In this document: piece by piece, positions 45,689 to 57,312 of the stretch
Layout of the letters: each line of letters opens with the position of its first letter
Numbering within the stretch: position 1 is the first letter of the stretch
Source: Mesaphorura yosii
Taxonomy: Eukaryota > Arthropoda > Collembola > Poduromorpha > Tullbergiidae
DNA: 64,000 nt
Assembly: GCA_009869945.1 (NCBI GenBank)
Contig: WIXG01000085.1
Location: 1 to 64,000, forward strand
Direction of reading: 5' to 3'
Notes under the pieces: generated by a model
What the model was told of the DNA's origin: nothing
What the model saw: only the letters and a program-made list of their open reading frames with translations
Database searches by the model: none
Translations under genes and position numbers: made by a program

Positions 45689-48600
45689 CTACTCTTCGAC
45701 GTCTTCGTATTCTTCTTCCTCGTCAGGCGGTGCTGGCGGTTGCTCACTGTTGGGGCGTGGAGCCTCTGTCGGTGGTGTCGTTTCCTCCTTGGGCTCTTCT
45801 GGAGGAGCAATCGTGGCTTCCGTTGGACCTTCCACTGGAGCACTCACACTCTCTTTCGCTGGCTGAGTTGATTCGCGCCCAGGCTGAGTGACTGAATCTT
45901 TCCCAGTCTGCTCGACTTCCTCTTCTTCCGCCTCACCTTCACCTTCAACTTGGTCTTCTCTTTCTTCTTCCTCATGCTGGGGCGGCAAATGACTCACATC
46001 GGAGGCTTTACGCGTTGAGGACTCAGCTGGCAGTTGACCGGAGGCTGAAGGCTGGGCTTCGGATGGTCTCGGAACTGCTCCTTTCTGGGGCGCTTCAGCA
46101 TCTGACGGCTTGGGGCCAGATTGTGACTCTGCGATTAAACACTAGGATAAGATGGCAATTGAAATGGAGCTGCTTCACTGAAATTACCCCAGCGGCCTTC
46201 ATCTTCTTCGTCCTCATTCATCAACAGATCGGAAGCGGTGATGTATTTGATGTCAAGCTCCTCGGTCTCTTCTTCTTCTGGCTTGACGTCGATGAGATGG
46301 TCGTACTCGATCCAAGCGTTCAAGCCCTCCTTTTGCAGTTCCTAACGCAGAAATCACTCTTTAATCCCAAGTCCATTTATAAAGAGTATGCAGATTACCT
46401 CATCAAGCTCGCGGTAGAATTTTCTCTCAAATACGCACTGCTCGCCATGTTTCGCCTCGAACCGAATGTCGTAGTTCTTGCCGCCCTTGAACGAAGGGTA
46501 CGAGTGTTTCTCGGGCTGCTGGCCAGCCGCCTGAGTCTCCGAAATCACTTTCTTCTTGAACTCTTCGCGTTCTTTCTCCATCTTCGCATGGAGTGCTGCC
46601 TTCTTGTCCTTGTCTCGCTTCCTCAGCCGAATCTCACGATGACGTTGTTCGATGTTCTTCTCCTTGTGGGACTCCCGCTCGAAAACTGCGGCCAGCTTGG
46701 GCCTGAATTTTTTAAAATGATTAGCACCTTCTCCATGCGTTTTATTATTCCTAGACCGCCCAGACGCAGACGCAATTCCTTACTTGTCCTTCTTGTCGAA
46801 GGTGCTCAGTGCAATCGATAATTTCTGCAGTAAAACGTCGCCGTTCTCCGTTCCGAGGGCCACGTATCTGTTTGGGGCGGGCCCGGCTGAGAAGTGCGTC
46901 AGCTTCATTTTTCCAACCTGAGAAAGATACAATTACATTACCATTTTGTTACATAATCACGGATTGTACCCAATGCCAGAGATGAAAAGATCGGCTATCA
47001 CCTGCATGACGTGGTACGGACGAGCAGGATCTCTGAGGATATCAAAGAAATCCACTCGGCCATCAGTGCGCGTGCATCCGAGGACAGACGGTCGGCTGGG
47101 AACCCATCCACCGTGGGTATAGAGGACGTCCTGCAAAACAAATTAGCCGACGGTTTAACGAAATGTGGGAACGATCAATAGTTTCCGGTTTCTTACCTGT
47201 CGTTGACTCCACATGATGGAAGAGTCCTTGCAGTCCTCTGCAAAAATTCGAAAGGAGCCATCGCCAACTGTCAGGATGTTTTTGACAAACATTGGATTTC
47301 TCCTGACGGCCTGAATTGGGCCAACGTGTGCTTTGTAGTTGAGGAGAAGACGATCCTGTGGGGTTTTCCCTTTCTTCATCAAAATCATGAGTCGGCCTAC
47401 GCATAAGCAGGCATCAGGCATTGCTAGAAGAAATTTGCTTCAAATTTATTTTGAAGGTGTACCATCAAAAGTTCCAACCGCGAATTTTGTCGGCAGCGAA
47501 GTCTCAAACTCAAGCTTTGTTGCTGGCAGGGCCATTTCCTCTTGTGCATTTCCCTTTTCGGGGTCCAGCCAAACCTGATCAAGCTGTTCATTCAAATTGC
47601 GAATATCCCACCAGATCACCTGCAGCAGTCAGACGTAAAGTAATTGCTGAACCGCTCTTCACTGCGTACGAGGCATAAAGAAGCACAAACGTCACCTGGC
47701 CATCCATTCCGACAGACATGAGTTCAGTGTCCGTCTTGCTATTTATCCAGTTTGAGCCCATCGACGGCTTCTTATGACTAATCTCACTCGGAGAGGTTGC
47801 AATTGCTTTCGACTGAACGCGAGTGTCCCAAAATTGCACCTACAAATTAAAACAAGTTTAGAATTGTCACAGGTTTCGGGAAAGCGAATCAAAATGTCTC
47901 ACCGTTCCATCGTAGCAAGAAGCACAGATGGAATGATAGTCCTTCGGATGGAAGTGAATGTCTGTGATTGTCGTCCACGACGTCACCATCGCCTCGGGTC
48001 GGCTCGGATTCGCCACCTCCCAAATGTAGCAGTGACCGTTCTTGTCGCGGAGGCTCGGAGTGAACTCGTGTGGAAGATGAGAGACGATAATTCGACCAAT
48101 CCCACTCGGTGCCCAGTCAATCTTGTTGACTGGACGCTGTTGTTTGCTCCAATCGGGCAAAATGTGCATTGTGACTCCTCGCGGAAGCTTCTTCTGCTTG
48201 TCCGCCGACTTCCATTTCTCACTGAACATTTCGTGGTACATTTCAATCGAGTTGTTCTCACGAACATTCTTGTACATGGACTGTGGGGCAGAAAGGAGAA
48301 AATGTGAGCTGACATTTCTTACGAAAAAGAAGTCATTTGGCATACGGCAAACATTTCCGGGAGTGCCAGCTGAAAGGCTTCTTCCTTCTCCATCTTTTTC
48401 CGTTGTCGCATGACGCTGTCCGGGTCAGTCGGGTTGACATCCTTCGGCCAACCACCTTCGCGGTGCCAAGTGCCAAGAGTCACCCGAAGCGGTCGACGCG
48501 TGTTTACCTGCAAAGAATAGCATGGATGATTACACGATTTGCGAAAAGAAAGTCTCCAAACTTCCCGTCCTTTACCGAGGCCTCGCTGAGCTGCTTGAGT

Positions 48601-48854
48601 GGCTGAATTGACGTATCCAGCAGTCGAATACGGCGAAGTCGCTTCCGAAGATGGTGATTTGGTCTAATGTTGACGTGATGACGCACTCGGTCCTCCAGAA
48701 ACCTCGGTTGTCGCCCAAAGTCTTTTCGCAATTTGACGAACGGGTACACAATGTCACGGACGGCTGTTTTCGCCTCAGACGCTGAAGCTGATGCGACGGT
48801 GGGAGCATCGACCGCTGCAGCTGCTGCCGTAGCGGAAGGTTTTGTGGATGCCAT
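45689..48854 (-). CDS. DNAI2: Axonemal dynein intermediate chain 2 (outer arm)
   Basis: WD40 subunit of the outer dynein arm of motile cilia and flagella. Eleven exons: 48576..48854, 48346..48507, 47903..48280, 47696..47839, 47463..47619, 47197..47423, 47002..47130, 46784..46917, 46399..46702, 46188..46341 and 45689..46128, giving 835 aa. Diagnostic blocks: EGGWPKDVNP with RKKMEKEE, YIWEVANPSRPE, FHPKDYHSICASCYDGT, VGMDGQVIWWDIR, LEFETSLPTKFAVGTFDG, HVGPIQAVRRNP and SSIMWSQ. They follow human DNAI2 in order. The human protein is about 605 aa; the extra length is a charged coiled segment and a Pro/Glu-rich acidic tail ending YEDVEE. Presence of the gene implies the organism builds motile axonemes. 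Confidence 0.93.
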
Positions 48855-49201
48855 TGCTGATTAACCACTCATTCAAAGGACAATCAACTCGAGGGGACTT
48901 GTCAGTATTCGAAGTATAAAAGTATGCTATCCGGAATAAACTTTATCAGATTTACTTGACGAATCGCCGATTATTTCATATAAACTTATTGCGCTACTTT
49001 ATAGCCTGAAAATGAAGCTGCCTGAGAGAGCAATGGAAGTGGGAGGAAAGCCTTCAAAGCTTTCCGATAAAAGTCAACAGCAAACTTCCAACTGCTGAAT
49101 TGATCAAACAAACGAATGAGAATGAAAGCAATGCTCAAGTTGCCATGTGCTAATGCGCATGCACAGACATACACGTAATTGTAAGTAAAAATAGAACCGT
49201 T
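48855..49201. other. Short spacer between DNAI2 and IP3 3-kinase
   Basis: Contains the DNAI2 promoter and the end of the kinase 3' UTR, both minus strand. No coding frame is supported. Confidence 0.4.
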
Positions 49202-49207
49202 TTTATT
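49202..49207 (-). terminator. Polyadenylation signal of IP3 3-kinase
   Basis: AATAAA on the minus strand, 70 bases past the stop codon. Confidence 0.55.
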
Positions 49208-49276
49208 GAGTTAACAAATTGGTCACTTTTGAGCAGCGTCGTTTAATTTGTGCGCCAGTAAATATCATCATTGTCA

Positions 49277-50603
49277 TCATGCGCGCGCGCCAGCAATTTC
49301 TATCAATTTATCCAGTCCGAAGAGATAGCCGTCCTCTTGCTCCGAAACTCCTTGCCTCCACTCGGATCGATGGTCCAGCTCAACATTTGATTCAAATGTC
49401 TTGGCAAAGTCAATCATCCACACGTTTAACTCTCGACGATTGTGAATGACGAGGAGACTGGATCCGATCATCTAAAATATGCATTGAAGGAAATTATTGA
49501 ATCATTTCTAACTAGCGTTAAAACATGTATGTACGAGAAAATTCTTACCTCGTGTTTGCGAAAGAATTCTGATTTTTCAAGGACGCCCCGCAACTCCCGC
49601 AGCTTTTTGTCAAACGTAGCTCTTAAGAGATCGTTGGTCAAGAATTGATCCAACACCTGCCTTATTTCCTTCGGCGATTTTTGCAGCTGAAGGTTTTTAT
49701 TATTCAGAACCTCTTCCCCAAGCTTCATGCCCTCAATCCGAAACCCAAAGTCGGCCGTACTGGATTCCGTTTCCCTCCATTGCATGTAACGAAGTTTGGT
49801 AACCTTCTTCTCTTGGTGCTCTTCATCGGTGGGGGCTGAAGGATCCAATTTTATCATCTGAAGGAGAAGGGATATTTACTTATAAAACAATGTACCGCAA
49901 CGCAAACTTGGGAAACTGAGCCCGTCGAATTCTGTAATCTGGCCCAGCTTTCGGACTTACCTTCTGGTAAAGATCCATTCTGCCCTCGCTCAGTCCCTCC
50001 TCCACGACCCACGTCCGTCTCCCCATTTTAATATCCATTACGTGGCAGTTGGTATCGTCGAACCGAGCCAGCAGGTTCTCCAGCTCGATGAACAGTTCTC
50101 CTTTGTACTCCGTATGCGATTCATATTTGGGAATGTACGTTTTCAACTCGGACCTGGACAGGAGGAGGTAATTGTCCAGCTCATTCCGGTTGCACTTTTT
50201 CCAGAGCGTGAGGGGACTGGCAGGCTGGAGGGAATGTGGATGGCCACTGATTTGTACGAAGTTGCTGCTAAAATGCAGCAGTGGAATTGCGGTCAGCGAG
50301 TACGAGTTTAGGGCAAGCAGGGAGACGATCGACGACGAAGAGTAGTGCTCGGGATGATTCTGCTAGTTCACGGATTTAATGTTTATCATCTTTAAGATCA
50401 AGGTCCTGAGTTAGCCCAGTAAATATGCTCACCTTTTGCAGCCACGGTTTGAGGACAGTAGAATGATCGGCTGGTGGGAACTGAATCGTCATTATCCCCA
50501 ATTGATTATGACGTAACAGAATCAGGATGATACAAACAAAAGCTTAGGTTCTGATTACTTTAATGGTCTTTAGCAGAGGTTCGTTAGGCTCGTCGAGTTC
50601 CAT
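49277..50603 (-). CDS. IP3K: Inositol 1,4,5-trisphosphate 3-kinase, compact form
   Basis: Phosphorylates Ins(1,4,5)P3 to Ins(1,3,4,5)P4, ending the calcium-release signal. Exons 50559..50603, 50433..50480, 49961..50359, 49549..49857 and 49277..49471 are all phase 0 and give 331 aa. Family blocks: FVQISGHPHS with a following LWKKC (nucleotide-binding lysine), VMDIKMGRRTW, DLYQKM, DPSAPTDEEH, RYMQWRETESSTADFGFRIEG (the IP3-binding insert that separates IP3K from IPMK), HEMIGSSLLVIH, VWMIDFAKT and EDGYLFGLDKLI. The long regulatory N terminus of vertebrate IP3Ks is missing, so this is nearly a bare catalytic domain. DFAKT replaces DFGKT at the metal-binding motif; the aspartate and lysine are kept. 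Exon 1 (MELDEPNEPLL) is chosen on splice borders; another ATG lies just upstream of exon 2. Confidence 0.9.
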
Positions 50604-52052
50604 TTCTATCTGCGTAAATTGGGATTGCGTAAAAAAGCACTCAGCAGAACAGCAGCAGCAGCCTACAAACCCTCGCGCTCTCTTTGTTGACGCACGACGG
50701 AGATGAGAGACTAAAAAAGTTGCGCAATTAGAAGTAGCGTGACGTATGAGGTCTAGAATAGCTCATAAGCGGATTAAAGATCAAGTATGGAGTGATGAAT
50801 TGCAGGATTAAGAGATCATGGCACTTAAGAGTTCATCAACAAGCGTTCGACCTTGCTCGTTAACGGAACAAGTACTGAATCGAATCGCGTTGACTGGAGC
50901 GAAAATAAGGAAAGTTATAATGAAGGAAAAAAAATTTCCGGCTCCATCAGAAAGCAATTAAACAAGTTAAAGTAGTCGACCGGTTTACGGTGAAGGATGT
51001 GAAATCATGGACTCTTGAAAGAGTATGTGGTTCTAAGTTGATTTCGAACTCATTAAAACGAAGCTGGCACCCTGGCGTCTTGTCCAAGAAGAGGTCACTG
51101 GAACTGGACCAGACAGTATAGGAAGTAGATGTCCAAATTGATTTGCTGCTGTTGCCAGCCAAATCGAAGGTGTACCGTTGAAATGAAACAATTTACTGGT
51201 TATTTACGATGAATTTCATTTGACCATTGGCCTCAAAGCCAAATTGCGTCTTACAACTCAACTAGTCCAAGAATTCTCATAAAACGTCATTCTCGTCCGG
51301 CGGAACGTGCTCTCGGTATGCCACATTGCCTTCCAATCACGATCCCAGAGCAACTGGTGAGCTAATTGTGAATTATCCAAGTTGAGGACCATCATGAATT
51401 CGTATCTCCTCCACTGCACTGGTGCGGGTGAGAGCAGAGGCTGAGGCCTTTCTCTTCTACCACACAAAGTCGTACCCGATAGACCGGGGTTTTTACTGAA
51501 GAGCTGACCGAGGCAGTCACGATCATGCGAGATACGGCAATTTGAGCTGAATTACTTTCACTCCATTCATCAAAGACAAGATTAAGCTGTATTCAACATT
51601 CACTCATCAGTCGCTCAACCAAACTGATCGACATCTCTCCCAAAATGCTTTAAGGTATTTCACGTAATAATTCAACAGTGAATAATATGTCAATTCTCGT
51701 CGCTCCGTTTGATGGGGCTGGCGGTCATCCCAACGATACAGGAACAAGTCCCAGTACAACGAACTGTGTTTTTGCTCATCTCTCCGTTCTCCTTCCTATA
51801 CCTCGTATCTGTAGAGCAAGAATAAATTATACAGCACTTGTGGGGTGCGAGCGCACATATTTTCATAACATTCATGTGCATATGACTCACTCAATGCGCT
51901 ATGCTGCAAGCAGCACACGGACAGGCAGAAGTACGTGCAGAAATTAATCAGACAGTGGAAGTTTGGTTTTAATTGAGTGTTTACGTTTAAATGGGGTAGG
52001 TTAGCGAGTCTCATTTTGGAGAGCGTTGTCTGGAGTCCAGACAGCAGCGAAC
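50604..52052. other. Intergenic region upstream of IP3 3-kinase and NOS1AP
   Basis: Divergent promoters of the kinase (minus) and the PTB adaptor (plus) must lie at the two ends. The middle (about 50947-51470, minus strand) holds coding-like fragments treated separately; otherwise nothing is recognised. Confidence 0.4.
50947..51467 (-). pseudogene. Possible decayed or unresolved gene fragments
   Basis: Minus-strand frames at 51258-51467 (ending STFRRTRMTFYENSW) and 50947-51162 (LAGNSSKSIWTSTSYTVWSS) look more protein-like than background. Between them a third frame reads FGFEANGQMKFIVNN. In-frame stops separate the pieces, and I could not join them with proper splice sites. They may be a degraded gene or small exons I failed to connect. 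No family is assigned. Confidence 0.25.
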
Positions 52053-53675
52053 ATGTCTTCTGTCGTATCACAAATCGCGAGATTGGGTCGTATAGGGGCC
52101 CCGAAGAAGCACAGGAAGGCCGCCTCGGATCCTGGCGGGGGTGCAGGTTCAGGCGCTCGAAAATCAAGTGCACGAGAAGACTTATTGCAAGAGGAACAGT
52201 TTCTCAATGGAATTGTGTTCGAAGTGCAGGTAACTTGATCCACGAATCGCGGGTCCACTTGGTTCTTTTTATTAGAAACTGAGCTCCAATCTGTATGTCG
52301 TCTGTAACTCGTTGTAGTTGATTGGCTCGATGGACATCCCAAGGCCAACGTCCCGAGTAGAAATCGTAGCAGCTATGCGTCGCGTCCGTTTCGAGTTCAA
52401 GTCGAAAGGAATCAAGAAGCGAGCAATCAAACTGCAAGTCAGTGTGGATGGTGTGGTCAGTATGCTGAGGAAGAAGGGCGATAAGATGGCTGGGCAGTCG
52501 CAAATCGTACTCAAAGAGCACCCAATTTACAGGTAAAATCATCGAATCATCATGTAGGAGTGTGTAGTGCTCTGATTAAGTCATGTGTCCATCTGGCAGA
52601 ATCTTCTACGTCTCCCATGACTCTCAAGATGTCAAGATTTTCTCGTACATCGCACGCGAATCGAACAGCAACCTGTTTCACTGTTGCGTCTACAAAGCCA
52701 AGAGGAAGAAACAGGCGCTCAGGATCGTGAGAACAATCGGCCAGGCATTCGAGGTCTGTCACAAAATGAGGCCACGTCCAGAGCAAATCGAGCCGCTAGC
52801 ACCGCACTCGGAGGGCGACCTGAAAGAGTTCAACGATCAGTCTGAAGAAAGGTCGGCGAGAAAGGAGCGGAATCGACGCAGGGTGCAGAAGAGCATGGAC
52901 GAAATTGATACGAATGCTCACCACGTTGACTACACGAGCACGCTCCTCGCGTCAAGCAACAAGCAGTCGACACTAGAAAAGTCCTCACTGAAGGCGCAAC
53001 TTCAGCTGTTGAAGGATCAGCTCGCGGTCGAGACTGCTGCACGCATCGAAGCGCAATCACGTGTCGAGGAATTGCTCATTCACAATCAGGAACTCCTTGA
53101 GCACCTCGAAAGGCTGGTGAAGCACTTGAACGAGGTCGAGGCGACTCGGTCAAGGGAGGAAGTGGAGGCCAGTGTGCCGCCGGTAAGTTTCCGTGTGCAG
53201 TTTGGCGAGTTGGAGTGGTTATTTTAGTTTGCAATTTGTGTGTTGTCTCCTAACAAAGAAATTATTAACTTCAAATGTGACTTGAGACTGGAGCGCATTG
53301 TTGCTGTGTCGTGTGGCTAACTTAAAAGCTCGGAAAAATTAACCTTGCACGGCAAAGTGTGACGAGAGTAATGTTTTCTTTCCTATTAATGCGATTCTTA
53401 CGACTCAAGTCACACGCATCTTTCGTTCATAGCCACTTCAGCTGCAGTTGGCGGCTGCCACGGCGTTGCTAAACGCTAGCGCTGCCAACAGCCAGTCGGA
53501 GAAGCCAGTCTCGAGCCCAGTTAAGAGAGAAGTCAATTTCGAACTGAATCTCCCGAGCGGCGACTCGAAGCACTCGCCCCGCACGATCTGTCGCTCAGTC
53601 TCGGAGAAGGTCCCGAAACCAAACACGGAAGAAGTCAAGATACGGTCCAAGTGGGCCAGACACACGACGAAATGA
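52053..53675 (+). CDS. NOS1AP: NOS1AP / CAPON-like PTB-domain adaptor
   Basis: Adaptor whose PTB domain binds cargo such as Dexras and Scribble in vertebrates, acting at synapses and muscle. Exons 52053..52229, 52318..52532, 52600..53182 and 53433..53675 give 405 aa. The PTB domain (residues about 45-180) is highly conserved: [50 protein letters not shown] and [16 protein letters not shown] later coiled coil ([24 protein letters not shown]) aligns with the LLKDQLAAEAAARLEAQ segment of vertebrate CAPON. The end is HTTK, so the C-terminal PDZ ligand that binds nNOS is absent in this form. A second terminal exon follows at 53785. Confidence 0.92.
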
Positions 53676-53784
53676 GTCGTCAATCTCGTCAACGAATCTT
53701 TGCCTGAGACAATACGCAACCTGCAGCTAAATCTTAAATTTCACTGTGCCATTTACTAGAATTTCTTCCTCGTTCCTTTGACAG

Positions 53785-53955
53785 TTGACGCCGCTCTCGA
53801 AGATCGAGCGCTGGTTCGACAAGAACCACACCGAGCAGCAGCTTCTAATCTCAAACGGGTCCACGACGAGTGGATTCGAGTCTCTGCTGAGCAACTGGTG
53901 GAGGAGATTAACCCGCAATCGGAGATTACGGACCGTGTCCATGCAAAGTTTATAG
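53785..53955 (+). CDS. NOS1AP: NOS1AP-like gene, alternative terminal exon
   Basis: A strong pyrimidine-rich acceptor (tcgttcctttgacag) opens a 57-codon phase-0 frame (LTPLSKIERWFDKNHTEQ) ending in TAG. Exon 52600..53182 ends in phase 0 at a GTAAGT donor, so it can splice here directly, skipping 53433..53675. AATAAA at 54056 shows that the transcript reaches this far. Another frame in the same stretch stays open to 53975 but needs phase 1, for which I see no good donor. Confidence 0.5.
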   Translation: MTPLSKIERWFDKNHTEQQLLISNGSTTSGFESLLSNWWRRLTRNRRLRTVSMQSL

Positions 53956-54055
53956 CCAACTTGGTAGCCAAATAAGAAATACTCTCAGCAACTCTCTCTA
54001 TGCTTCAGCGTGTTGTGTTCAGTAACTTATCTTTTGTAAAAACGCGAGGGCGAGT

Positions 54056-54061
54056 AATAAA
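54056..54061 (+). terminator. Polyadenylation signal of NOS1AP-like gene
   Basis: AATAAA about 100 bases after the alternative terminal exon and 380 bases after the other stop codon. Confidence 0.55.
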
Positions 54062-55128
54062 TCAAGCTTTAATTTTGCTGCTAATTCGCATTTCATTGCA
54101 TTTCGGTTGATATTGCTGGACAAAATTTGGACCTCTGTGAAATTTAAACATGCACTTTATTTCCAGATTCAGTTTAGAACTACAATAAATATTACAGGCT
54201 TACAGTAATTACGATCAAATGTTTACAAAATGTTTGTTCCGTGCAGTCCAAATCAGCACCAAATTCGTTTACAGGTACAATTCAAAAGCACCAACAGCTT
54301 AAAACTATTACAATAGTGTTAATTTAGAATTTCTTGTTTTGTGCACTTACACTAAGCAATGCTAATTGATTGGTCCACTTTCCAGAGTGATTGAAAATTC
54401 ATCAATTCAATCTTCCGCTAAGGCTAAAATACTATCATCATCTACTTTAGCACTTAGCATGCACCGTAACCAGCAGCACGAGAGAGAGAGAGAGAAAGAC
54501 GAGACGAGACACATAGAATGCAGGTCAGAATGCGTATCAGTAAACTATGACGACCTAAAACTACGACGTATTTCACGGTACTGGAGGCCAAGGCATTCAA
54601 CCCGAGCCACCGAGTTGGAATACTGACAACGGTTGATGATGCCAAAGCCTACGAACTATCTTCGAGACTAGTTAAACTATGCTATACTTAAGATATTTGC
54701 TCTTTAGTCTAAAATATTTGTACAACAATCACAATTGATCACGATACGCACAGTCGTACAGCCGCTGCCGCTACTTTGCTGAGCTCAGACTCGTTAAATA
54801 CGCTAATTATTGATTATTGAGCAGATTCAAGGCGTGCTTCTCTCGTGGACTACAAGAATTGAAGGTACTCGACTAACTTGCACTAACACACTAGTTTAAT
54901 AGTTTTATATACCTTAAGTTTATCCAGCACTTGATCACAGGACAGGAATTCCGTCTGCTACAGCTACGCTACTCCGATTCTTCGTATTGCTTTACGAATA
55001 CACAAGCTTAGAGTTAAGTATGAATTGAGAAACTAACAGCCTACAGTGATGGTGAATTTAAGATAGAATTACAGATGAGTGACTAGAGACTAGCTGTCCA
55101 TTCTCATTCGTAGCTTCAACCTCTGCGC
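54062..55128. other. AT-rich spacer, 3' flank of receptor gene 1
   Basis: Probably the 3' UTR of the minus-strand receptor gene plus intergenic DNA. It contains a short GA microsatellite at about 54480-54495. No coding frame is supported. Confidence 0.4.
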
Positions 55129-57312
55129 TTAGAGTTGCAGGAGGATAATGAGATATGTGGTGACGATGCTGAAGAAGGTCAGGATGGTCGAGCCCTGAAT
55201 GTCGTAGTAGTCGCCGCAGTTGATTCCCAGAATGCGGCACGCATGCAGTTTCACCTCGGCCGTCTCGTACGGCTTTCCTCCACGGAGTAGTTTCGGGATT
55301 TCTTCGAGCCATGAGTAGATGAAGATTTCCGAGTCCTCGCCGAGCTTGCCTGAGAATGGGAGGAGGCAGCAGATCCTGAGCGTGAAGAAGATGGCGTACG
55401 TGCTGAACAGGATCGAGGTGAAGATCGAGTTGGAGTCTGAGCTTCGGAGGAACACGAAGATCAAGATGCACATCATCGCCAAGTACATCGTCTGGTGAGC
55501 CAAGAAGTTGCCCGAGAACGTGTTGTTCAGATTCTCGACCACAAACTCCACTCGTCTATAAAGAGAAAGGGCAATCAGTCTTTTTAGTCAGTACAAATGT
55601 CGCCGTAATATAAGATATTTTAGGCACTCACCTGTAGTTATCAGTCGCGTCTTCGACCTGCATCTCCTGCTGACTCCCGTACTGGGTCGCATCCCTCTTC
55701 TCGATATTCTCCGCGATGGTCGCCACATCCAGAGTGTCGTTCTTCGGCTTCTTGCGCCCGCAGACGGCTCTTCTCTCCATGCTGACCGAGTTCAGGTTGC
55801 TGAGACTCTCAATCATGTGTCTGACCGACCGCACTGTGGCCATCATAATGATTTCGAAGGATCCAATGTGCATGATGCACAGGCTGACCATGTAGAACTG
55901 GACGGCGGCCGAGGCGGCGAGGACGGGCGGCGGGACTTCGCCCTTCTCGAACAGCGAGGTGACGTACGCCGGGAAGTGGGGGTTGGTCACGTTGTGGGCG
56001 ACCACCACCGAGGCCGTCGTGAGTGTCACGACGATGTACAGTCGGATCAGTTTGTTGAAGGTCTTCATCTGGGCCCAGTAGCAGAACATCCCGCGTCTGA
56101 AGCTGTCGTACTCCATCTCCTCCTTCGGTCCGTTCCCCTCGAAGATCGTGGCCACCTTTGTGTTCTCCTTGATGTTGGCTCCGGTGTCCTTGCCTGAAGG
56201 GGATTAGCATTCGGTGAAATATTGCACAAAGGGTTGCGAGCATTTAGCAAAAGTCGTGAATGCGGGAGAGAAAGCGGAGAAAGTAAGGCGATAAATCACA
56301 AATTCTGAATCCCCTTTGATGCTCAGAGTGTATAAACGGGATTTACCTCCGATAAGATCTTTCTCCAGCTGAATCCATTGAGTGAGCACGTCGCACAGTT
56401 TCTGCCTCTTCTTCGTGTAGAGCGAGATGCTTGGCAGCGGGAAGAGGGCAATGATGAGCCAGCAGGATTGAGCAAACCTGGAAACGAAAGGTCAGTTCTA
56501 GTCAAGAACGGAAATCTTTACAAGTCAATGCTCAATGATTACATTTAGAAATATCACAAGATGTAGGATCAACCAACAATATCCACAATCGGACTGCGCA
56601 ACACATGAATTCCGCGGCGTCAAGCAAATCAACGAACAAACACAAGTACTCAGCTACAGAAATTCAACAGTTCATCGCAAAATCAGGCCGACCCCGATGA
56701 GTTCAGACGTGACAGTCATCTTCATTTTGCATATGAGCACAAACTGAAAGGACGTGAAGTTGCGCGAATTACTGTTCTGCAAAGGCTTTCTCTTGCCGAC
56801 AACCGAAGAATTGTGGAAGACAAGTTCAAGCGAGAATTCGGAGCGTACACGTACAAAGGTCTGGGGCGAGGGGGACTAAATGGAATCTGCGGCTGATCAA
56901 GTTCAATTTGAAGCTTACTTCTGTGTCAACCTTAATATTTCAATACTAAACGTGTTACTTGCTTATTATTCGATGATCATATATGTATCCACTGTTTCGT
57001 TTCAACACTTATTGTTAAACGGAAAAAACTTTAAACTTGTGGAGTAAAGTTATCGTACTGTTAAACTAAAACAACTTACCACTCGACTTTGTTGACACGC
57101 CCCAGCACGCTGGACACGGTGAGCATAAACAGCTGGAAAAACAAGTACAAGAAGATGAGCCAGGTGTTGAGCGTGGACCAGAGCTTGATGGGTCCGGAGC
57201 GGTGGTAGTCCACCACTGTCCCATCCTCCTTGATGCTGTACGGAAAGATCCCGAACTTGGTTGCGAGGTTGAAGTATTTCTGGTACGCCCGTGAGTATGG
57301 CTGTCCAGACAT
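55129..57312 (-). CDS. Gustatory-receptor-like seven-helix protein 1
   Basis: Chemoreceptor-superfamily protein, probably a ligand-gated ion channel subunit. Exons 57080..57312, 56347..56477, 55632..56193 and 55129..55555 give 450 aa. Seven hydrophobic helices are visible, near residues 45-72, 78-98, 168-190, 215-240, 333-353, 359-384 and 428-449. The C terminus (STILTFFSIVTTYLIILLQL) fits the TYxxxxLQ signature of arthropod gustatory receptors. The start MSGQPYSRAYQKYF is cytoplasmic in that topology. A long charged loop between helices 4 and 5 (ERRAVCGRKKPKND) is larger than in many insect receptors. It aligns with the divergent receptor 2 in FGxFPY near the start and in the last 60 residues. 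The ligand is unknown. Confidence 0.85.

Noticed and set aside
53778-53975. Second open frame over the NOS1AP terminal exon
   Set aside because: Needs phase 1 from an upstream exon, but no suitable donor is visible; the phase-0 frame fits better.
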